A DNA stretch of 64,000 nucleotides, taken from positions 1-64,000 of the forward strand of contig NZ_WHNX01000001.1 of NCBI RefSeq assembly GCF_009362815.1, in the 5' to 3' direction. Below, piece after piece: positions 25,073 through 34,075 of this stretch (its first letter is position 1; every line of letters begins with the position of its first letter). The DNA is from Alkalibaculum sporogenes (GTDB lineage: Bacteria > Bacillota > Clostridia > Eubacteriales > Alkalibacteraceae). The notes under the pieces were generated by a model, which ran no database searches, was not told the DNA's origin, and was given only the letters and a program-made list of their open reading frames with translations. A program made the position numbers and the translations under genes.

Positions 25073-25114
25073 ATGAAAATATTGCTTGTTGAAGATGAAG
25101 AAATCATTTATTAG
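25073..25114 (+). pseudogene. Response regulator 5' stub
   Basis: The ATG behind GAGGTGG opens MKILLVEDEEIIY, the first strand and acidic pocket of a CheY-like receiver, then hits TAG. At this point the sequence switches to the copied anti-sigma module that follows. The TAG overlaps the next GTG, so re-initiation into the downstream frame is possible. Confidence 0.7.
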
Positions 25115-25578
25115 TGACTGAACATATTAAACATTGTGATAGTTGCCGTAATCTTTATGAGTCACTGGAAACAGAGACGCCCGTAATGAATGAAGAAAGT
25201 ATTATATCTAAAATAAAAAAGCAGTTATTTATCATCGCAATGGGGATTGTAGTAATTGGTATTATGCTAGGGATTGCGTTATCAGATACTATGGGAATGT
25301 TCTATAACATTTTAATTATGCCTACAATTGGAGCAATAGGATATTTTGCTTTAAATAAGAAAGCATATCACATACCTATCGCATTATTTGTGTTTTCATA
25401 TGTAGGGCTTTTTATAAAGTATATTTTCCAAGGAATATTTGAGGAAGGCTTTATAATTTCAATGTTTGTCATGCCTGTATACTGGTCGGGTATCTACGCA
25501 GGGCTTTGTACAGTTGGAGTAATTATAGCTTTATTATTAAAAATCGCTTTTGGAAAAGAGGTAAAAAATGAAAGTTAA
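25114..25578 (+). pseudogene. Truncated anti-sigma factor (copy A)
   Basis: 154 residues identical to residues 30 onward of the full gene at 45113-45661. The zinc-finger start is cut so that only VTEHIKHCDSCRNLYE (H-x3-C-x2-C) remains, followed by five membrane helices. The first about 30 codons and the sigma factor gene upstream are missing, replaced by the response regulator stub. A GTG start could give a shortened product. It overlaps the next gene by 11 bp. Confidence 0.75.
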
Positions 25579-26344
25579 GAAAATACTTGCAGGACTAATA
25601 GCATTGATACTTATAGGTTTGATCTTAATTAATGCAAACGCATTTGTAGGAAATCCTATTTCAAAAATTCTTGTTAATCAAGCCGCTCAAAAGTATGTGG
25701 AAGATAATTACTCTAATTTGGATCTCGAACTAGAAAAAGCAAGTTACAATTTTAAGGATGGAAACTATTATGTATATGCTAAATCAAAAACAAGCATAGA
25801 CACACATTTTTCAATTAATTTTACAGGAATGGGTAAATTTATTTACGATAATTATAAAACCGATGTGATTGAAAAGTTTAACACATGGGAAAGAGTAAAT
25901 ACTTTATATCATGATTTAGTAGATACTGTGGTAAAAAATTATTCTAACAACAATATTGCTTATGGTGAGATATTCGACAAAAGCGATGGTTTCCAGGAAC
26001 TCGAAATCGATAAAGATTACGATATTAAAAAAATGGCAAGAGAAAACGGACATATAGTGATTTATCTTACAAGTGATAAATTAAATGAAGAAATTTTAAC
26101 TCAAAAACTACTTGAAGTAAAAAAGTTATTCGATCAAAAAGAGATTCCTTTCTATTCCATTGATCTCATTTTAGAAGCTCCATTTTCTGAGGACGAAAAT
26201 AGAGAAAAAACTGTAAATATAAGAAATTTTTTATACAAAGATATCCATGAGGATGGATTGCAAGAAAGAGTAAATGAAAATGTCAATAAGACAATAGAGC
26301 ATTATAATGAAATGGATAAAGATAAAGAAAAGGAAATTGAATAA
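25568..26344 (+). CDS. Membrane-anchored protein of unknown function (copy A)
   Basis: A 258-residue protein with one N-terminal membrane helix (ILAGLIALILIGLILINANA) and an extracellular mixed domain. It is nearly identical to the protein at 45651-46424 for the first about 165 residues, then differs in about one residue of six. It overlaps the truncated anti-sigma frame. No family recognised. Its stop codon lies within an IS605-type end (TGAATAAAGTTTCACTTTAT). Likely an accessory of the ECF sigma system, separated here from its sigma factor. Confidence 0.7.
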   Translation: MKVKKILAGLIALILIGLILINANAFVGNPISKILVNQAAQKYVEDNYSNLDLELEKASYNFKDGNYYVYAKSKTSIDTHFSINFTGMGKFIYDNYKTDVIEKFNTWERVNTLYHDLVDTVVKNYSNNNIAYGEIFDKSDGFQELEIDKDYDIKKMARENGHIVIYLTSDKLNEEILTQKLLEVKKLFDQKEIPFYSIDLILEAPFSEDENREKTVNIRNFLYKDIHEDGLQERVNENVNKTIEHYNEMDKDKEKEIE

Positions 26345-26362
26345 AGTTTCACTTTATTAACA
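26338..26362 (+). repeat. IS605-type terminal string
   Basis: TTGAATAAAGTTTCACTTTATT, matching the extreme right end of the IS605-like element at 39421-39787. Only the last 20 or so bases are present, so this may be a trace of an excised or deleted copy. Confidence 0.5.
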
Positions 26363-26525
26363 GTCTTACACTTGATTATTTTTATCAATTTTATATTATA
26401 TAGTAATAATAGAATCTACAAACTAATAAATCAGATTTTACTATTAACAATTAATGATTGAGAATAGTTGTTATCACTGAAGGAATTTGTCGGAGGAAAA
26501 TTGAACCTAATGTTACAAGGTTAAA

Positions 26526-26726
26526 ATGAAATTAGTAAAACTTATCTCTGGCAGAGGAAAAGATATTACATATGAAATTATTAATGGTAGTTATAAAATC
26601 AAATGGGGAGAGATTAGATTTATTGTAGAACATGCTGAAATTAAAGAACTACTATATTCCTTTTTTGCTGATCCATATAAGTGGTACTCATTAGGAGCTT
26701 CTTTAGACAAACCGATGAGGAACTAA
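26526..26726 (+). CDS. Small hypothetical protein
   Basis: 66 residues (MKLVKLISGRGKDITYEIIN ... WYSLGASLDKPMRN), mixed alpha/beta by eye, with a weak ACAAGG ribosome site. No recognised family and no operon partner. It could be a degraded fragment, but codon use is like its neighbours. Confidence 0.4.
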   Translation: MKLVKLISGRGKDITYEIINGSYKIKWGEIRFIVEHAEIKELLYSFFADPYKWYSLGASLDKPMRN

Positions 26727-26821
26727 ACCTATTGAATTACGAAAAAAATAACATTAACTATGGTTAACACCAAATAGTAAATATTAAGACGACAGGACTT
26801 ATTATTTAAAATTCTATACAA

Positions 26822-26856
26822 AAAGTCCCGTCAGGATGCTAAAAACACTTGGGACG
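26822..26856 (-). terminator. Probable terminator for the HAD gene
   Basis: On the minus strand GTCCC and GGGAC with partial pairing between them, followed by TTTTTG, 20-55 bp after the HAD stop codon. Confidence 0.4.
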
Positions 26857-26876
26857 CTTTTGTTTTATAGATCTCC

Positions 26877-27515
26877 TTATATGTATTTTAAAATTTCATT
26901 AGGATAATGTACTATGTTTTGAGGGGAGTGTACTAATAATTCGGCATGAGATCGAAATCCCCAAGTAACCGTTATGGAAGTCATACCTGCATTTTTAGCT
27001 GTTAAGATATCTACTTCTGAATCTCCTATATATAGACAATCTTTGGGATCAAACCTTGCAAGTTTTGCTAGTGTAAGAGCACCAAGTGGATTCGGTTTTT
27101 TATAAAAACCCGAATTAGAACCAATTACTTTAATAAAATCCCAATATTTTAAGTACTTCGCAACAATCATATCAGTGACATCTTGGTTTTTGTTAGTATT
27201 TATAGCCAAGATCAATCCTAAATGTGTGAGTTTGTTTAATAATTCTTCTATACCAGAATATAAAACCATTCCTTCTGAATAATGCTCTCGATATATATTA
27301 CACATAAAATCATAATACTCATTTACTGAACCATCGTCTTTGTGTGTTTCTGGTAAGGCTTTATATACAAGCCTTTTTATCCCTTCACCTACAAATTTTT
27401 TATACTCCAAAGTAGGAAAAGTACCAAATCCACTGGTATCTAGGACATGATTCATAGAAAAAGCAATCCCTTCTAAGGAATCTACCAAAGTACCATCTAA
27501 ATCAAAAATAATCAT
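26877..27515 (-). CDS. HAD-family hydrolase, phosphoglycolate phosphatase type
   Basis: A 212-residue protein. Motif I is IIFDLDGTLVDS (nucleophile Asp), motif II INTNKNQDV, motif III the Lys in GFYKKPNPLG, motif IV YIGDSEVDILTAKNAGM. A helical cap sits between motif I and II at about residues 15-80. This is the Gph/PgmB-like subclass that removes phosphate from small phosphorylated metabolites. Substrate is not predictable. Transcribed alone. Confidence 0.85.
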   Translation of the reverse strand: MIIFDLDGTLVDSLEGIAFSMNHVLDTSGFGTFPTLEYKKFVGEGIKRLVYKALPETHKDDGSVNEYYDFMCNIYREHYSEGMVLYSGIEELLNKLTHLGLILAINTNKNQDVTDMIVAKYLKYWDFIKVIGSNSGFYKKPNPLGALTLAKLARFDPKDCLYIGDSEVDILTAKNAGMTSITVTWGFRSHAELLVHSPQNIVHYPNEILKYI

Positions 27516-27706
27516 TTTAATAGTAATATTATCACTACCTTTCTTTTGATGTATAAGTATTATAACATACAGTTGTACTAGGGAGTGAGGTATGTAAGGT
27601 GATACTTTTTATTCGACCTTCTACACCCCCGTTTGAGTTTCTCCCCTTGTTCTTTGTGTAGTGGTATAGTATACTTGTATAAACTTAAAATGTGAGGAAC
27701 GATATT

Positions 27707-28354
27707 ATGGCTCGACATAAAGCGGGAGTAGAAACAAAAGAAAAAATTTATAATACTGCAGAGATTTTATTTTATGAAAATGGATATGTAGATACAAAGG
27801 TAACAGACATCATTGATCGATCAAGAACAAATAAAGGTAGCTTTTATCATCACTTTGAAAATAAGGCAGATCTGGGTTTTAGTATATTTCTTGACTCGGT
27901 AGAAGAACATTATAGATCTTCGCAAATTTTAGAATTAGAAGATTCTCTGGTTAAATTTTCTTTAGAGATTACTATTTTTTGGTATACTTATTTTCAAGAT
28001 GCAAAGTTGCGTCGGTTTTCTTCTGAATTGAATAGTAATGATATTATTTACGAACACGACCGAGTGTATGAAGTATGCCTTGAGAATACTAACAAGAAAA
28101 TTGATGACAAAGAGTTTTCTCTAATTCGGGTGGCGAATGTAGCATTGTATAAGCAATTGACTATTTATTTTTATGATCAAACTCAACGCTATAATTTTAT
28201 TGAGGCGAGAAATTTTTACTTGAAAAATCTTTTTGAACTTTTCGCTATTCCTCATAAACGACGGGAGTATGTATTGAAAGAATCTTTGAGATTATTCGAG
28301 ACAATGGATATTGTTATTCATGGTTTTAAAGTGGTTGCAACGATTCGTGGTTGA
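27707..28354 (+). CDS. TetR-family regulator
   Basis: About 215 residues from the ATG behind GAGGAACGATATT. The helix-turn-helix YVDTKVTDIIDRSRTNKGSF with YHHFENKADLG is typical. The C-terminal ligand domain is long. It is the nearest regulator to the divergent methyltransferase units, whose promoters carry the same palindrome twice, so it is a candidate for their control. It is separated from them by a shared terminator, and no copy of that palindrome is seen before its own start. Confidence 0.85.
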   Translation: MARHKAGVETKEKIYNTAEILFYENGYVDTKVTDIIDRSRTNKGSFYHHFENKADLGFSIFLDSVEEHYRSSQILELEDSLVKFSLEITIFWYTYFQDAKLRRFSSELNSNDIIYEHDRVYEVCLENTNKKIDDKEFSLIRVANVALYKQLTIYFYDQTQRYNFIEARNFYLKNLFELFAIPHKRREYVLKESLRLFETMDIVIHGFKVVATIRG

Positions 28355-28370
28355 TTAAAGATGAAATTGA

Positions 28371-28428
28371 AACAGCAATTCAATACCCAACTTTGAAACA
28401 TGGGTAATGAATTGCTGATTTTTGATTC
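28371..28428. terminator. Strong terminator between tetR and methyltransferase genes
   Basis: CAGCAATTCAATACCCA, loop, TGGGTAATGAATTGCTG then ATTTTTG: 16-bp stem between two converging genes. Confidence 0.85.
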
Positions 28429-28460
28429 TTATAAAATTTATATAACATAATTCAGCTGGT

Positions 28461-29567
28461 TTAAGATTTGGCGTAATTAATTCTGGATTGCTTGTAAAGC
28501 TCTTCCCGATACGCTTTTGTCAGGATCTCTTCATTGAACTGAGCATATACACTCAATGCGGATGGTTTGTCAGCTAGACAAAATTTATTTGCAAAATCAC
28601 GTGCATACGTTCGTTGCTCTTCTTCAGATGTTGTTTTTGGATCAAATAAATCTGGCAATACTCCAATTATGATTTGATCTCCATATTCTTCATATAGCTT
28701 TTGAGTGTCATTCATAGTTTGTGGCGTCCATGCATCCCACCCCGCATCTATAATATTTCCAATTTGTTTCTCATTCATGCCACAGCTATGAAGTTCCGCG
28801 AATCTACCTTTTTCATGGATAAAATCAGTAACCTTTTTCATATATGGAACAAGGAGTTCTTTTGCTGCAGTGGGAGAAAAAAATGTGTCCTTTTGTGCAC
28901 CCCAGTCATCATGAATATAAAAGACATCAATTTCTGGAAAGTGCGTTATATACTTATCAATTAATTGTATATATAAATCAGACAAATGGTCAAAAAACTC
29001 TTTTACGGCATCTTCCTGTTCTTCATCTATCATAGCTACTGCTGCATTTTCAAAATCCATGAAAGAGATCAATCTTTCGAAGAAACCAGTGAAAATCCAT
29101 GTTATGACCAACTTATCTTTTTCAAAATATCCATTGTTTTTTTCTCTTTCACCTTCCCAATCCCAGGCATTGATGTCTGGCCAAACAACCTTTTCCTTCC
29201 AATCATTCATATCAGTGAAAAGTGGGTTTCCAGGTATCACCATAGAACCCCCTGCAGATTCTTCATATAACCATTGGATGCCAAACATGTCCTTACCTGC
29301 ATAAAGATTGCTAACACCTGGTACGAAACTATGATCGGACACGAAGGCGCGAGATACATTATCTGGAATAAAATTTGGATTGAACATTTGAAATTCATGT
29401 CCAACACCAAGAACCACTTGCCAAATCGGTCGTTTGCGATAGGTTGCTAGAGCACCTTCTTTCCCACTTACAGGGGTACTGAAGATAGGAATAGCTTCTC
29501 CACCCATCAAGTTTGGCATCTCACCAACCACATTTAATTCCTTTTCATCAAACTTCGACACTTTCAT
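28461..29567 (-). CDS. Uroporphyrinogen decarboxylase-family methyltransferase (MtaA/CmuA-like), unit B
   Basis: A 368-residue protein of the UroD superfamily branch that contains corrinoid methyltransferases. FYIHDDWGAQKDTFFSPTAA and FAELHSCGMNEKQIG hold the His-x-Cys zinc-type site seen in MtaA-like methyl transferases, and no tetrapyrrole biosynthesis genes are near. It probably transfers a methyl group between a corrinoid protein and another acceptor, or demethylates a substrate; no corrinoid-binding protein is encoded in this window. Last gene of the minus-strand unit after the 31008-29827 gene and a small ORF. Ribosome site AAGGAGGAA. Terminator shared with tetR. Confidence 0.8.
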   Translation of the reverse strand: MKVSKFDEKELNVVGEMPNLMGGEAIPIFSTPVSGKEGALATYRKRPIWQVVLGVGHEFQMFNPNFIPDNVSRAFVSDHSFVPGVSNLYAGKDMFGIQWLYEESAGGSMVIPGNPLFTDMNDWKEKVVWPDINAWDWEGEREKNNGYFEKDKLVITWIFTGFFERLISFMDFENAAVAMIDEEQEDAVKEFFDHLSDLYIQLIDKYITHFPEIDVFYIHDDWGAQKDTFFSPTAAKELLVPYMKKVTDFIHEKGRFAELHSCGMNEKQIGNIIDAGWDAWTPQTMNDTQKLYEEYGDQIIIGVLPDLFDPKTTSEEEQRTYARDFANKFCLADKPSALSVYAQFNEEILTKAYREELYKQSRINYAKS

Positions 29568-29669
29568 TTTCTAAACTTCCTCCTTTTGCCATGATCGCAC
29601 TTATGCTTTATAAGTTCCTTTAACTTAGGCTATTTCAATGTTCTCGATTTGAGCGAATTAGTCTATTTA

Positions 29670-29810
29670 TTAGGTGATTGAAAAAAATAGTTCGAAAACC
29701 AGACCCTCTACCAATTCGATTCGAGTATCTTCTGAGTTCTCCCAGCTGGAATCTTCTTTTGCGCGCTCAAAGAGCTCGGATAAATCAAAATTATTTTCCT
29801 TATTCATCAT
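29670..29810 (-). CDS. 46-residue acidic ORF between two methyltransferase genes
   Basis: ATGATG behind AGGCAGGA encodes MMNKENNFDLSELFERAKED and then SSWENSEDTRIELVEGLVFE, ending LFFSIT. It is acidic and looks helical. It starts 16 bp after the upstream gene's stop codon and shares its strand, so it is in the operon. No family recognised. Its place is where such operons often have a corrinoid protein, but it is far too short to bind a corrinoid. It may be a truncated remnant. Confidence 0.5.
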   Translation of the reverse strand: MMNKENNFDLSELFERAKEDSSWENSEDTRIELVEGLVFELFFSIT

Positions 29811-29826
29811 ATTCCTGCCTTTCTAC

Positions 29827-31008
29827 TTATTTTTTACCGTATTCATTGGCAAACTCATACACGGCAATCAGGTTATCGATATTTGCGTCTTTCACACCCA
29901 TCAACGGTCGATCCTGCATAAAGATAAACCCTCCTCCAGGAGCAAAGGTGTCAAAACATTTTTTGACATAATCAATACATTGTTGTTTTGTTCCGTATTT
30001 AAGTAGATCTGCACTTATTCCCGTTGCTAATGTAGCCCAATCTCCAATTTCCTTGTAACATTCGAAAGGATCGTCTTCTTCCAACATAATTACCATGGCG
30101 CCTCTGGGTAATTCTCTAAATCGATTCAAGGTATGAATAAATTTTCCTTCCCCTTTCACAAACATATGTACACCTGCTTCAAAAAACTCCATAAATCCTT
30201 TTTTGAGGTAATACATAAACATTTCGTCGAATTGTTTCGCGTTTAAAAAACATGCGCTGTGATAGACTGTAATTCCACAAAACAAGTCGTCTTTGCCAAT
30301 ATAATCAGAAGGTTTTTCCTTCATCTTTTGCATGTCGATTTCAAAAATTCTGTCGCATGCTCTTTTGACGACTTCTGGGCGCCTTCTCAAATCTAATAAA
30401 GTGTTTTTCATTCCTCTTACTTGATCAAAAAAAGTATCAAGAGGAACGCTGTAATGAGGTCCGTTGCTTGAAAGTGGGTATATGCCACGTTGGGTCAATT
30501 CAGCTGAAATTCTTTTATTTGTTTCGTATACAGGACGATATGCAACAAGTGCTTCTAAAAATGATTGATAGGCCTTTTCATAATCATGTTGGAATGCAGG
30601 AATTCTCTTGCGTAACAAAACCTCCCTCCAATAGTAGCGCGGATCCTTGATAAAATCTTCGTATTCCCATTCTTCCATAGGGATTTCATTTGTTTGTGCA
30701 TGTACAATCGAGTTTCCATCAGAACCCATTAGAAAACTATCAGATCCCAAGCTTAAAAACGCATCAATCGGTTTTGTGACTCCTGTCGGTCCCCACATAT
30801 AATCGATAGATATATCATCTAAAAATTTGACATATGTTTCCGTTGCTACTTTTGGATTATCTCTTACCTGATCATAACGTGTATTAGAGTATGTATAAGG
30901 CCACATAGCTACTTCAATACCTACAGGTACCTTGTCTGGTTCCTTAAAAGACAATGCATCTTTTAAGTTTTGCTTGTTGACGGATAATTTATCATCCATT
31001 CGTTCCAA
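29827..31008 (-). CDS. Uroporphyrinogen decarboxylase-family protein, unit A
   Basis: A 393-residue protein with TTG start placed 7 bp after GGAGG. UroD-superfamily folds are seen in MWGPTGVTKPIDAFLSLGSD, YHSACFLNAKQFDEMFMYYL, GKFIHTLNRFRELPRGAMVI and FDTFAPGGGFIFMQDRPLMG. The usual H-x-C zinc motif of MtaA-like enzymes is not present in its standard place (GEGKFIHTLNRF occurs instead), so it may be a different activity within the family. First gene of the minus-strand unit, next to its promoter and operator. Substrate unknown. Confidence 0.75.
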   Translation of the reverse strand: MERMDDKLSVNKQNLKDALSFKEPDKVPVGIEVAMWPYTYSNTRYDQVRDNPKVATETYVKFLDDISIDYMWGPTGVTKPIDAFLSLGSDSFLMGSDGNSIVHAQTNEIPMEEWEYEDFIKDPRYYWREVLLRKRIPAFQHDYEKAYQSFLEALVAYRPVYETNKRISAELTQRGIYPLSSNGPHYSVPLDTFFDQVRGMKNTLLDLRRRPEVVKRACDRIFEIDMQKMKEKPSDYIGKDDLFCGITVYHSACFLNAKQFDEMFMYYLKKGFMEFFEAGVHMFVKGEGKFIHTLNRFRELPRGAMVIMLEEDDPFECYKEIGDWATLATGISADLLKYGTKQQCIDYVKKCFDTFAPGGGFIFMQDRPLMGVKDANIDNLIAVYEFANEYGKK

Positions 31009-31039
31009 AACATCACCTCCGAATTAATATACTAAAGTA

Positions 31040-31053
31040 TAGACCCGAGTCTA
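31040..31053. promoter_or_regulatory. Operator copy 1, TAGAC-CCGA-GTCTA
   Basis: A 5-bp inverted repeat with 4-bp spacer just downstream of the minus-strand promoter. The same palindrome occurs at 31190-31203 on the other side, in the same place relative to its promoter. Confidence 0.75.
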
Positions 31054-31058
31054 ATTAG

Positions 31059-31087
31059 AATATAGCACTTATTTTACTAAATGTCAA
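31059..31087 (-). promoter_or_regulatory. Sigma-A promoter for the minus-strand methyltransferase unit
   Basis: TTGACA (31087-31082), 17 bp, TATATT (31064-31059): consensus -35 with a near-consensus -10. The operator overlaps the expected start of transcription. Confidence 0.85.
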
Positions 31088-31149
31088 CGACAGATCCCAT
31101 TCGATTTTATTAAAATATTTTATAATATGTCTATTTTATAATATGCCTA

Positions 31150-31178
31150 TTGACATATTACTAATAAAGGAATATATT
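31150..31178 (+). promoter_or_regulatory. Sigma-A promoter for the plus-strand methyltransferase unit
   Basis: TTGACA (31150-31155), 17 bp, TATATT (31173-31178), the same hexamers and spacing as the divergent promoter. Operator copy 2 follows 12 bp downstream. Confidence 0.85.
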
Positions 31179-31189
31179 AGACTTAAGTT

Positions 31190-31203
31190 TAGACCAGAGT
31201 CTA
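31190..31203. promoter_or_regulatory. Operator copy 2, TAGAC-CAGA-GTCTA
   Basis: Same inverted repeat as at 31040-31053; it covers the expected transcript start of the plus-strand unit. A dimeric TetR-type repressor is the likely binder. Confidence 0.75.
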
Positions 31204-31225
31204 ATATGATTCAAGGGGGATCGTC

Positions 31226-32215
31226 ATGTTAACGAAAAGAGAAAATTTACTAGAAACACTTCGTGGTGGCAAACCAGACCGTTTTGTAAAGCAGTATGAA
31301 TTTTTAAACTTGATCATGGAAGCGGCATTTGCTATGGAAGGAATACCATTGCAACCAGGGGAAAAACCTTCTCAAGATCTTTGGGGAGTCACATGGAATT
31401 TTCCAAAAGGACAAATTGGTGGATTTCCCATGCATGATTTCGAGCACAAGGTCATTAAAGACATCGCTCAATGGGAGAAACATTTAAAGAAACCTACTGT
31501 GCCTACGTCTGAAGAAAAATGGGCGCCTGCAATTGCCCATGCCAAATCCATTGATCGTGAAAATGAGTTTGTTGCTGCGGTTTATGCTCCAGGTATCTTT
31601 GAAATGACACATCACTTGATGGGGATGGAAGATGCATTAATGGCATATTATGAGGAGCCGGAAGCAATGCACCAACTATTAGATGTGATTACTACATTTG
31701 AATTAGAAAATGCAGAAATCATCGTAGACAAACTGATGCCAGACGCATTATTTCACCACGACGATTGGGGTAGTCAAATTTCGTCTTTCATGTCACCAGA
31801 AATGTTTAATGAGTTTCTTGTTCCACGATATAAAAAGATTTATGAGTTCTATAAGTCAAGTGGCGTGGAAATTATTGTTCACCATAGTGATTCCTATGGG
31901 GCTAATCTTGTACCCTATATGATTGATATGGGAATCGATATTTGGCAAGGTACTATGAAGACAAACAATATTCCGGAGTTAATTCATAACTATGGTTCGA
32001 AAATTTCTTTTATGGGTGGATTACATAGCGGTGAGCTGGATTTTCCAAATTGGACACCAACTATTATTGCCAATGAAGTGGAGAAGGCTTGTAAATCTAA
32101 TGGAAAAGAACACTATATTCCATGTATTACTCATGGAGGACCAATGAGCCATTTTCCTGGAGTATATGAAGAAATAGACAAGCAAATTGATCGAATGAGC
32201 AGAGAAATGTTTTAA
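31226..32215 (+). CDS. Uroporphyrinogen decarboxylase-family methyltransferase, unit C
   Basis: A 329-residue protein of the same branch as unit B. DALFHHDDWGSQISSFMSPE is the equivalent of FYIHDDWGAQKDTFFSPTAA in unit B. The metal motif reads EIIVHHSDSYGANLVPYM, so Cys of H-x-C is replaced, and a later ITHGGPMSHFPG supplies other possible ligands. Expected role: methyl transfer linked to a corrinoid, or another UroD-like reaction. Ribosome site AAGGGGGA. It is followed by an MFS transporter in the same unit, which may import the methylated substrate. Confidence 0.8.
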   Translation: MLTKRENLLETLRGGKPDRFVKQYEFLNLIMEAAFAMEGIPLQPGEKPSQDLWGVTWNFPKGQIGGFPMHDFEHKVIKDIAQWEKHLKKPTVPTSEEKWAPAIAHAKSIDRENEFVAAVYAPGIFEMTHHLMGMEDALMAYYEEPEAMHQLLDVITTFELENAEIIVDKLMPDALFHHDDWGSQISSFMSPEMFNEFLVPRYKKIYEFYKSSGVEIIVHHSDSYGANLVPYMIDMGIDIWQGTMKTNNIPELIHNYGSKISFMGGLHSGELDFPNWTPTIIANEVEKACKSNGKEHYIPCITHGGPMSHFPGVYEEIDKQIDRMSREMF

Positions 32216-32359
32216 GCATGCCTGTGATAGTGAAATAGAATATACTAGAACCAAATAATCTATATAAATTGTATCAGAAGAATTAACAGCTACTGATTAT
32301 GAATAAGTAGGCTAAAACAATATTAACAATATAATTTATTAAAGAAAGGATGAATTATT

Positions 32360-33559
32360 ATGAATAAGAGCAAATTTCAAATCAAGTCAGGTATTATGGC
32401 TGCCGCTATGCTTCTAATGACATCAAACATCATCAATGCACTTTTTGGAACGATCTCTACGTGGGAACTATTTTCTGGTATTGCTCCCAATGTCCTCATT
32501 ATGGTATTAACATTACCTTTTATGGTAAACGTGGTTTTCTCGATGCTTGCTGGGCCCATAGCAAAGATTATTTCTAAAAAAATCACAATATTAACTGGCA
32601 TCGCAATTATATTATTAGCCGGCATTGTTGCTTTATTCTTCGGCAAAGAAAACTTTAGCTATTTATTGGCTGCCAGTGCATTGTTTGGTGTCGGACAAGG
32701 TCTCTTGTCAACACTTACCATGGCGCTTCCTGCAGATTATTTTGAAGGACAGGAACGTGCGTCGTTGATGGGCCTTCAGTCTTCTTTCGTAAACTTCGGT
32801 GGTATGTTTCTCGCGTTTATCGGAGCGTTACTCTCAGGAATTGATTGGATCTATGCATATTTGGTCGCATTTGCTACGGTTCCGATCTTCATTGTGGTTT
32901 TGACAAATCTTCCGAGTAAAGAACCGGTTAAAGAAGTTGCAAATGCTGCTACAGATACTGAGATGCCTCAGGGAAAAGGAAAATTTAGTCCATTTGTCAT
33001 CACCGTTTTGATCATAGATATCATCTATGGAGTATTCATGTTCACTTTTTCGGCGAATTTTTCTTTGTTTATGACTACATATGGACTTGGTACTATAACT
33101 ACAGCTGGCCTCGTTCAGACTTCCATGTCTGGTCTGGGAGGTATAGCTGGTATCTTGTACGGTAGAATGTTCAAAGGTATGAAATCTCAATTGGCTACGT
33201 TTTCTTTTGTAATCACGGCGATTGGCATGATCCAGATGGTAATCTTCGGTGGTATTGCGAATGTATTTATTGCAGCAATCCTAGGCGGTTTTGGATTGAC
33301 ATGCGCAATCCCGACATTTTTCTACAATGTCTCAAACAATGTTTCTCCGAGTATGACTACAATTGCGCTCGGTATCTTGAACGGTGTTGGAGCTTTCGCG
33401 ATCTTCTTGTCTCCGAATATCGTTAATGGTGTAACATCGATTTTCATGTCTGAACCGACGATAGAAGGAAAATTGATTGTCTCATCTATAGCTTTACTGG
33501 CGTTGGCGGTCGTATCGTTCTTTGTATTTAGTAAGAGCGACAAAAAAGCTGCTGTATAA
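32360..33559 (+). CDS. MFS transporter
   Basis: A 399-residue protein with twelve hydrophobic segments in two groups of six, split by a charged loop at about residues 180-212 (LPSKEPVKEVANAATDTEMP). The MFS loop 2-3 region reads GPIAKIISKKITILTG. Encoded 145 bp after unit C with ribosome site AAAGGAT, followed by a terminator. Most likely the uptake or efflux partner of the methyltransferase locus. Substrate unknown. Confidence 0.8.
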   Translation: MNKSKFQIKSGIMAAAMLLMTSNIINALFGTISTWELFSGIAPNVLIMVLTLPFMVNVVFSMLAGPIAKIISKKITILTGIAIILLAGIVALFFGKENFSYLLAASALFGVGQGLLSTLTMALPADYFEGQERASLMGLQSSFVNFGGMFLAFIGALLSGIDWIYAYLVAFATVPIFIVVLTNLPSKEPVKEVANAATDTEMPQGKGKFSPFVITVLIIDIIYGVFMFTFSANFSLFMTTYGLGTITTAGLVQTSMSGLGGIAGILYGRMFKGMKSQLATFSFVITAIGMIQMVIFGGIANVFIAAILGGFGLTCAIPTFFYNVSNNVSPSMTTIALGILNGVGAFAIFLSPNIVNGVTSIFMSEPTIEGKLIVSSIALLALAVVSFFVFSKSDKKAAV

Positions 33560-33635
33560 CAATAGAAAAACGATATTGAATAATTGATCTTTCTTGAAAA
33601 GTGTTAATTCAGATTAACAAATATTGAATGAAATT

Positions 33636-33673
33636 GAGCTATTGGGTATTTGATTCTCCAGTAGCTCTTTTTA
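33636..33673 (+). terminator. Terminator after the MFS gene
   Basis: GAGCTATTGG, loop, CCAGTAGCTC, then TTTTT: a 10-bp stem with one mismatch. The rest of the gap to 34075 holds only a dispersed repeat. Confidence 0.75.
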
Positions 33674-33808
33674 GGTTTGCCCACTTGCTTTCTATTAAAT
33701 TCACATTTCTGTATCTAGACATAATATCCACATCTATATGTAGTAAGTTATACTAATAATATGACATACTTAAACTGTTTTGTATTATTATAGGGGCATT
33801 TTGTTTAC

Positions 33809-33831
33809 TTTCACACATCCTGCTGTCCTAA
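33809..33831 (+). repeat. Dispersed CACATCCTGCCGTCCC repeat, copy
   Basis: TTTCACACATCCTGCTGTCC; one mismatch to the copy at 5144. Confidence 0.45.
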
Positions 33832-34075
33832 GTATTTGAAATTGCCGATAATCAATTATTATCACTTAATAAACAAGTAATGTAACCGATTTATTATGTA
33901 TAAAGAAATCATTTATACACAAACAACTTTTAGAAATTTAGATACGAGTTTTATATTTTTATATTAAAGACACAATGTACGAAACTAAAGAAATTAGAAT
34001 AAAGGTTTTATGATATTTTAAAGTTGTTAAGTTTGACGTAACTATAATAGATGCATGAGGAAAAGGGGAGACAAA

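Noticed and set aside
29674-30006. Two overlapping plus-strand frames near the methyltransferase genes
   Set aside because: Antisense to the minus-strand operon; the minus-strand small ORF there has a better ribosome site.
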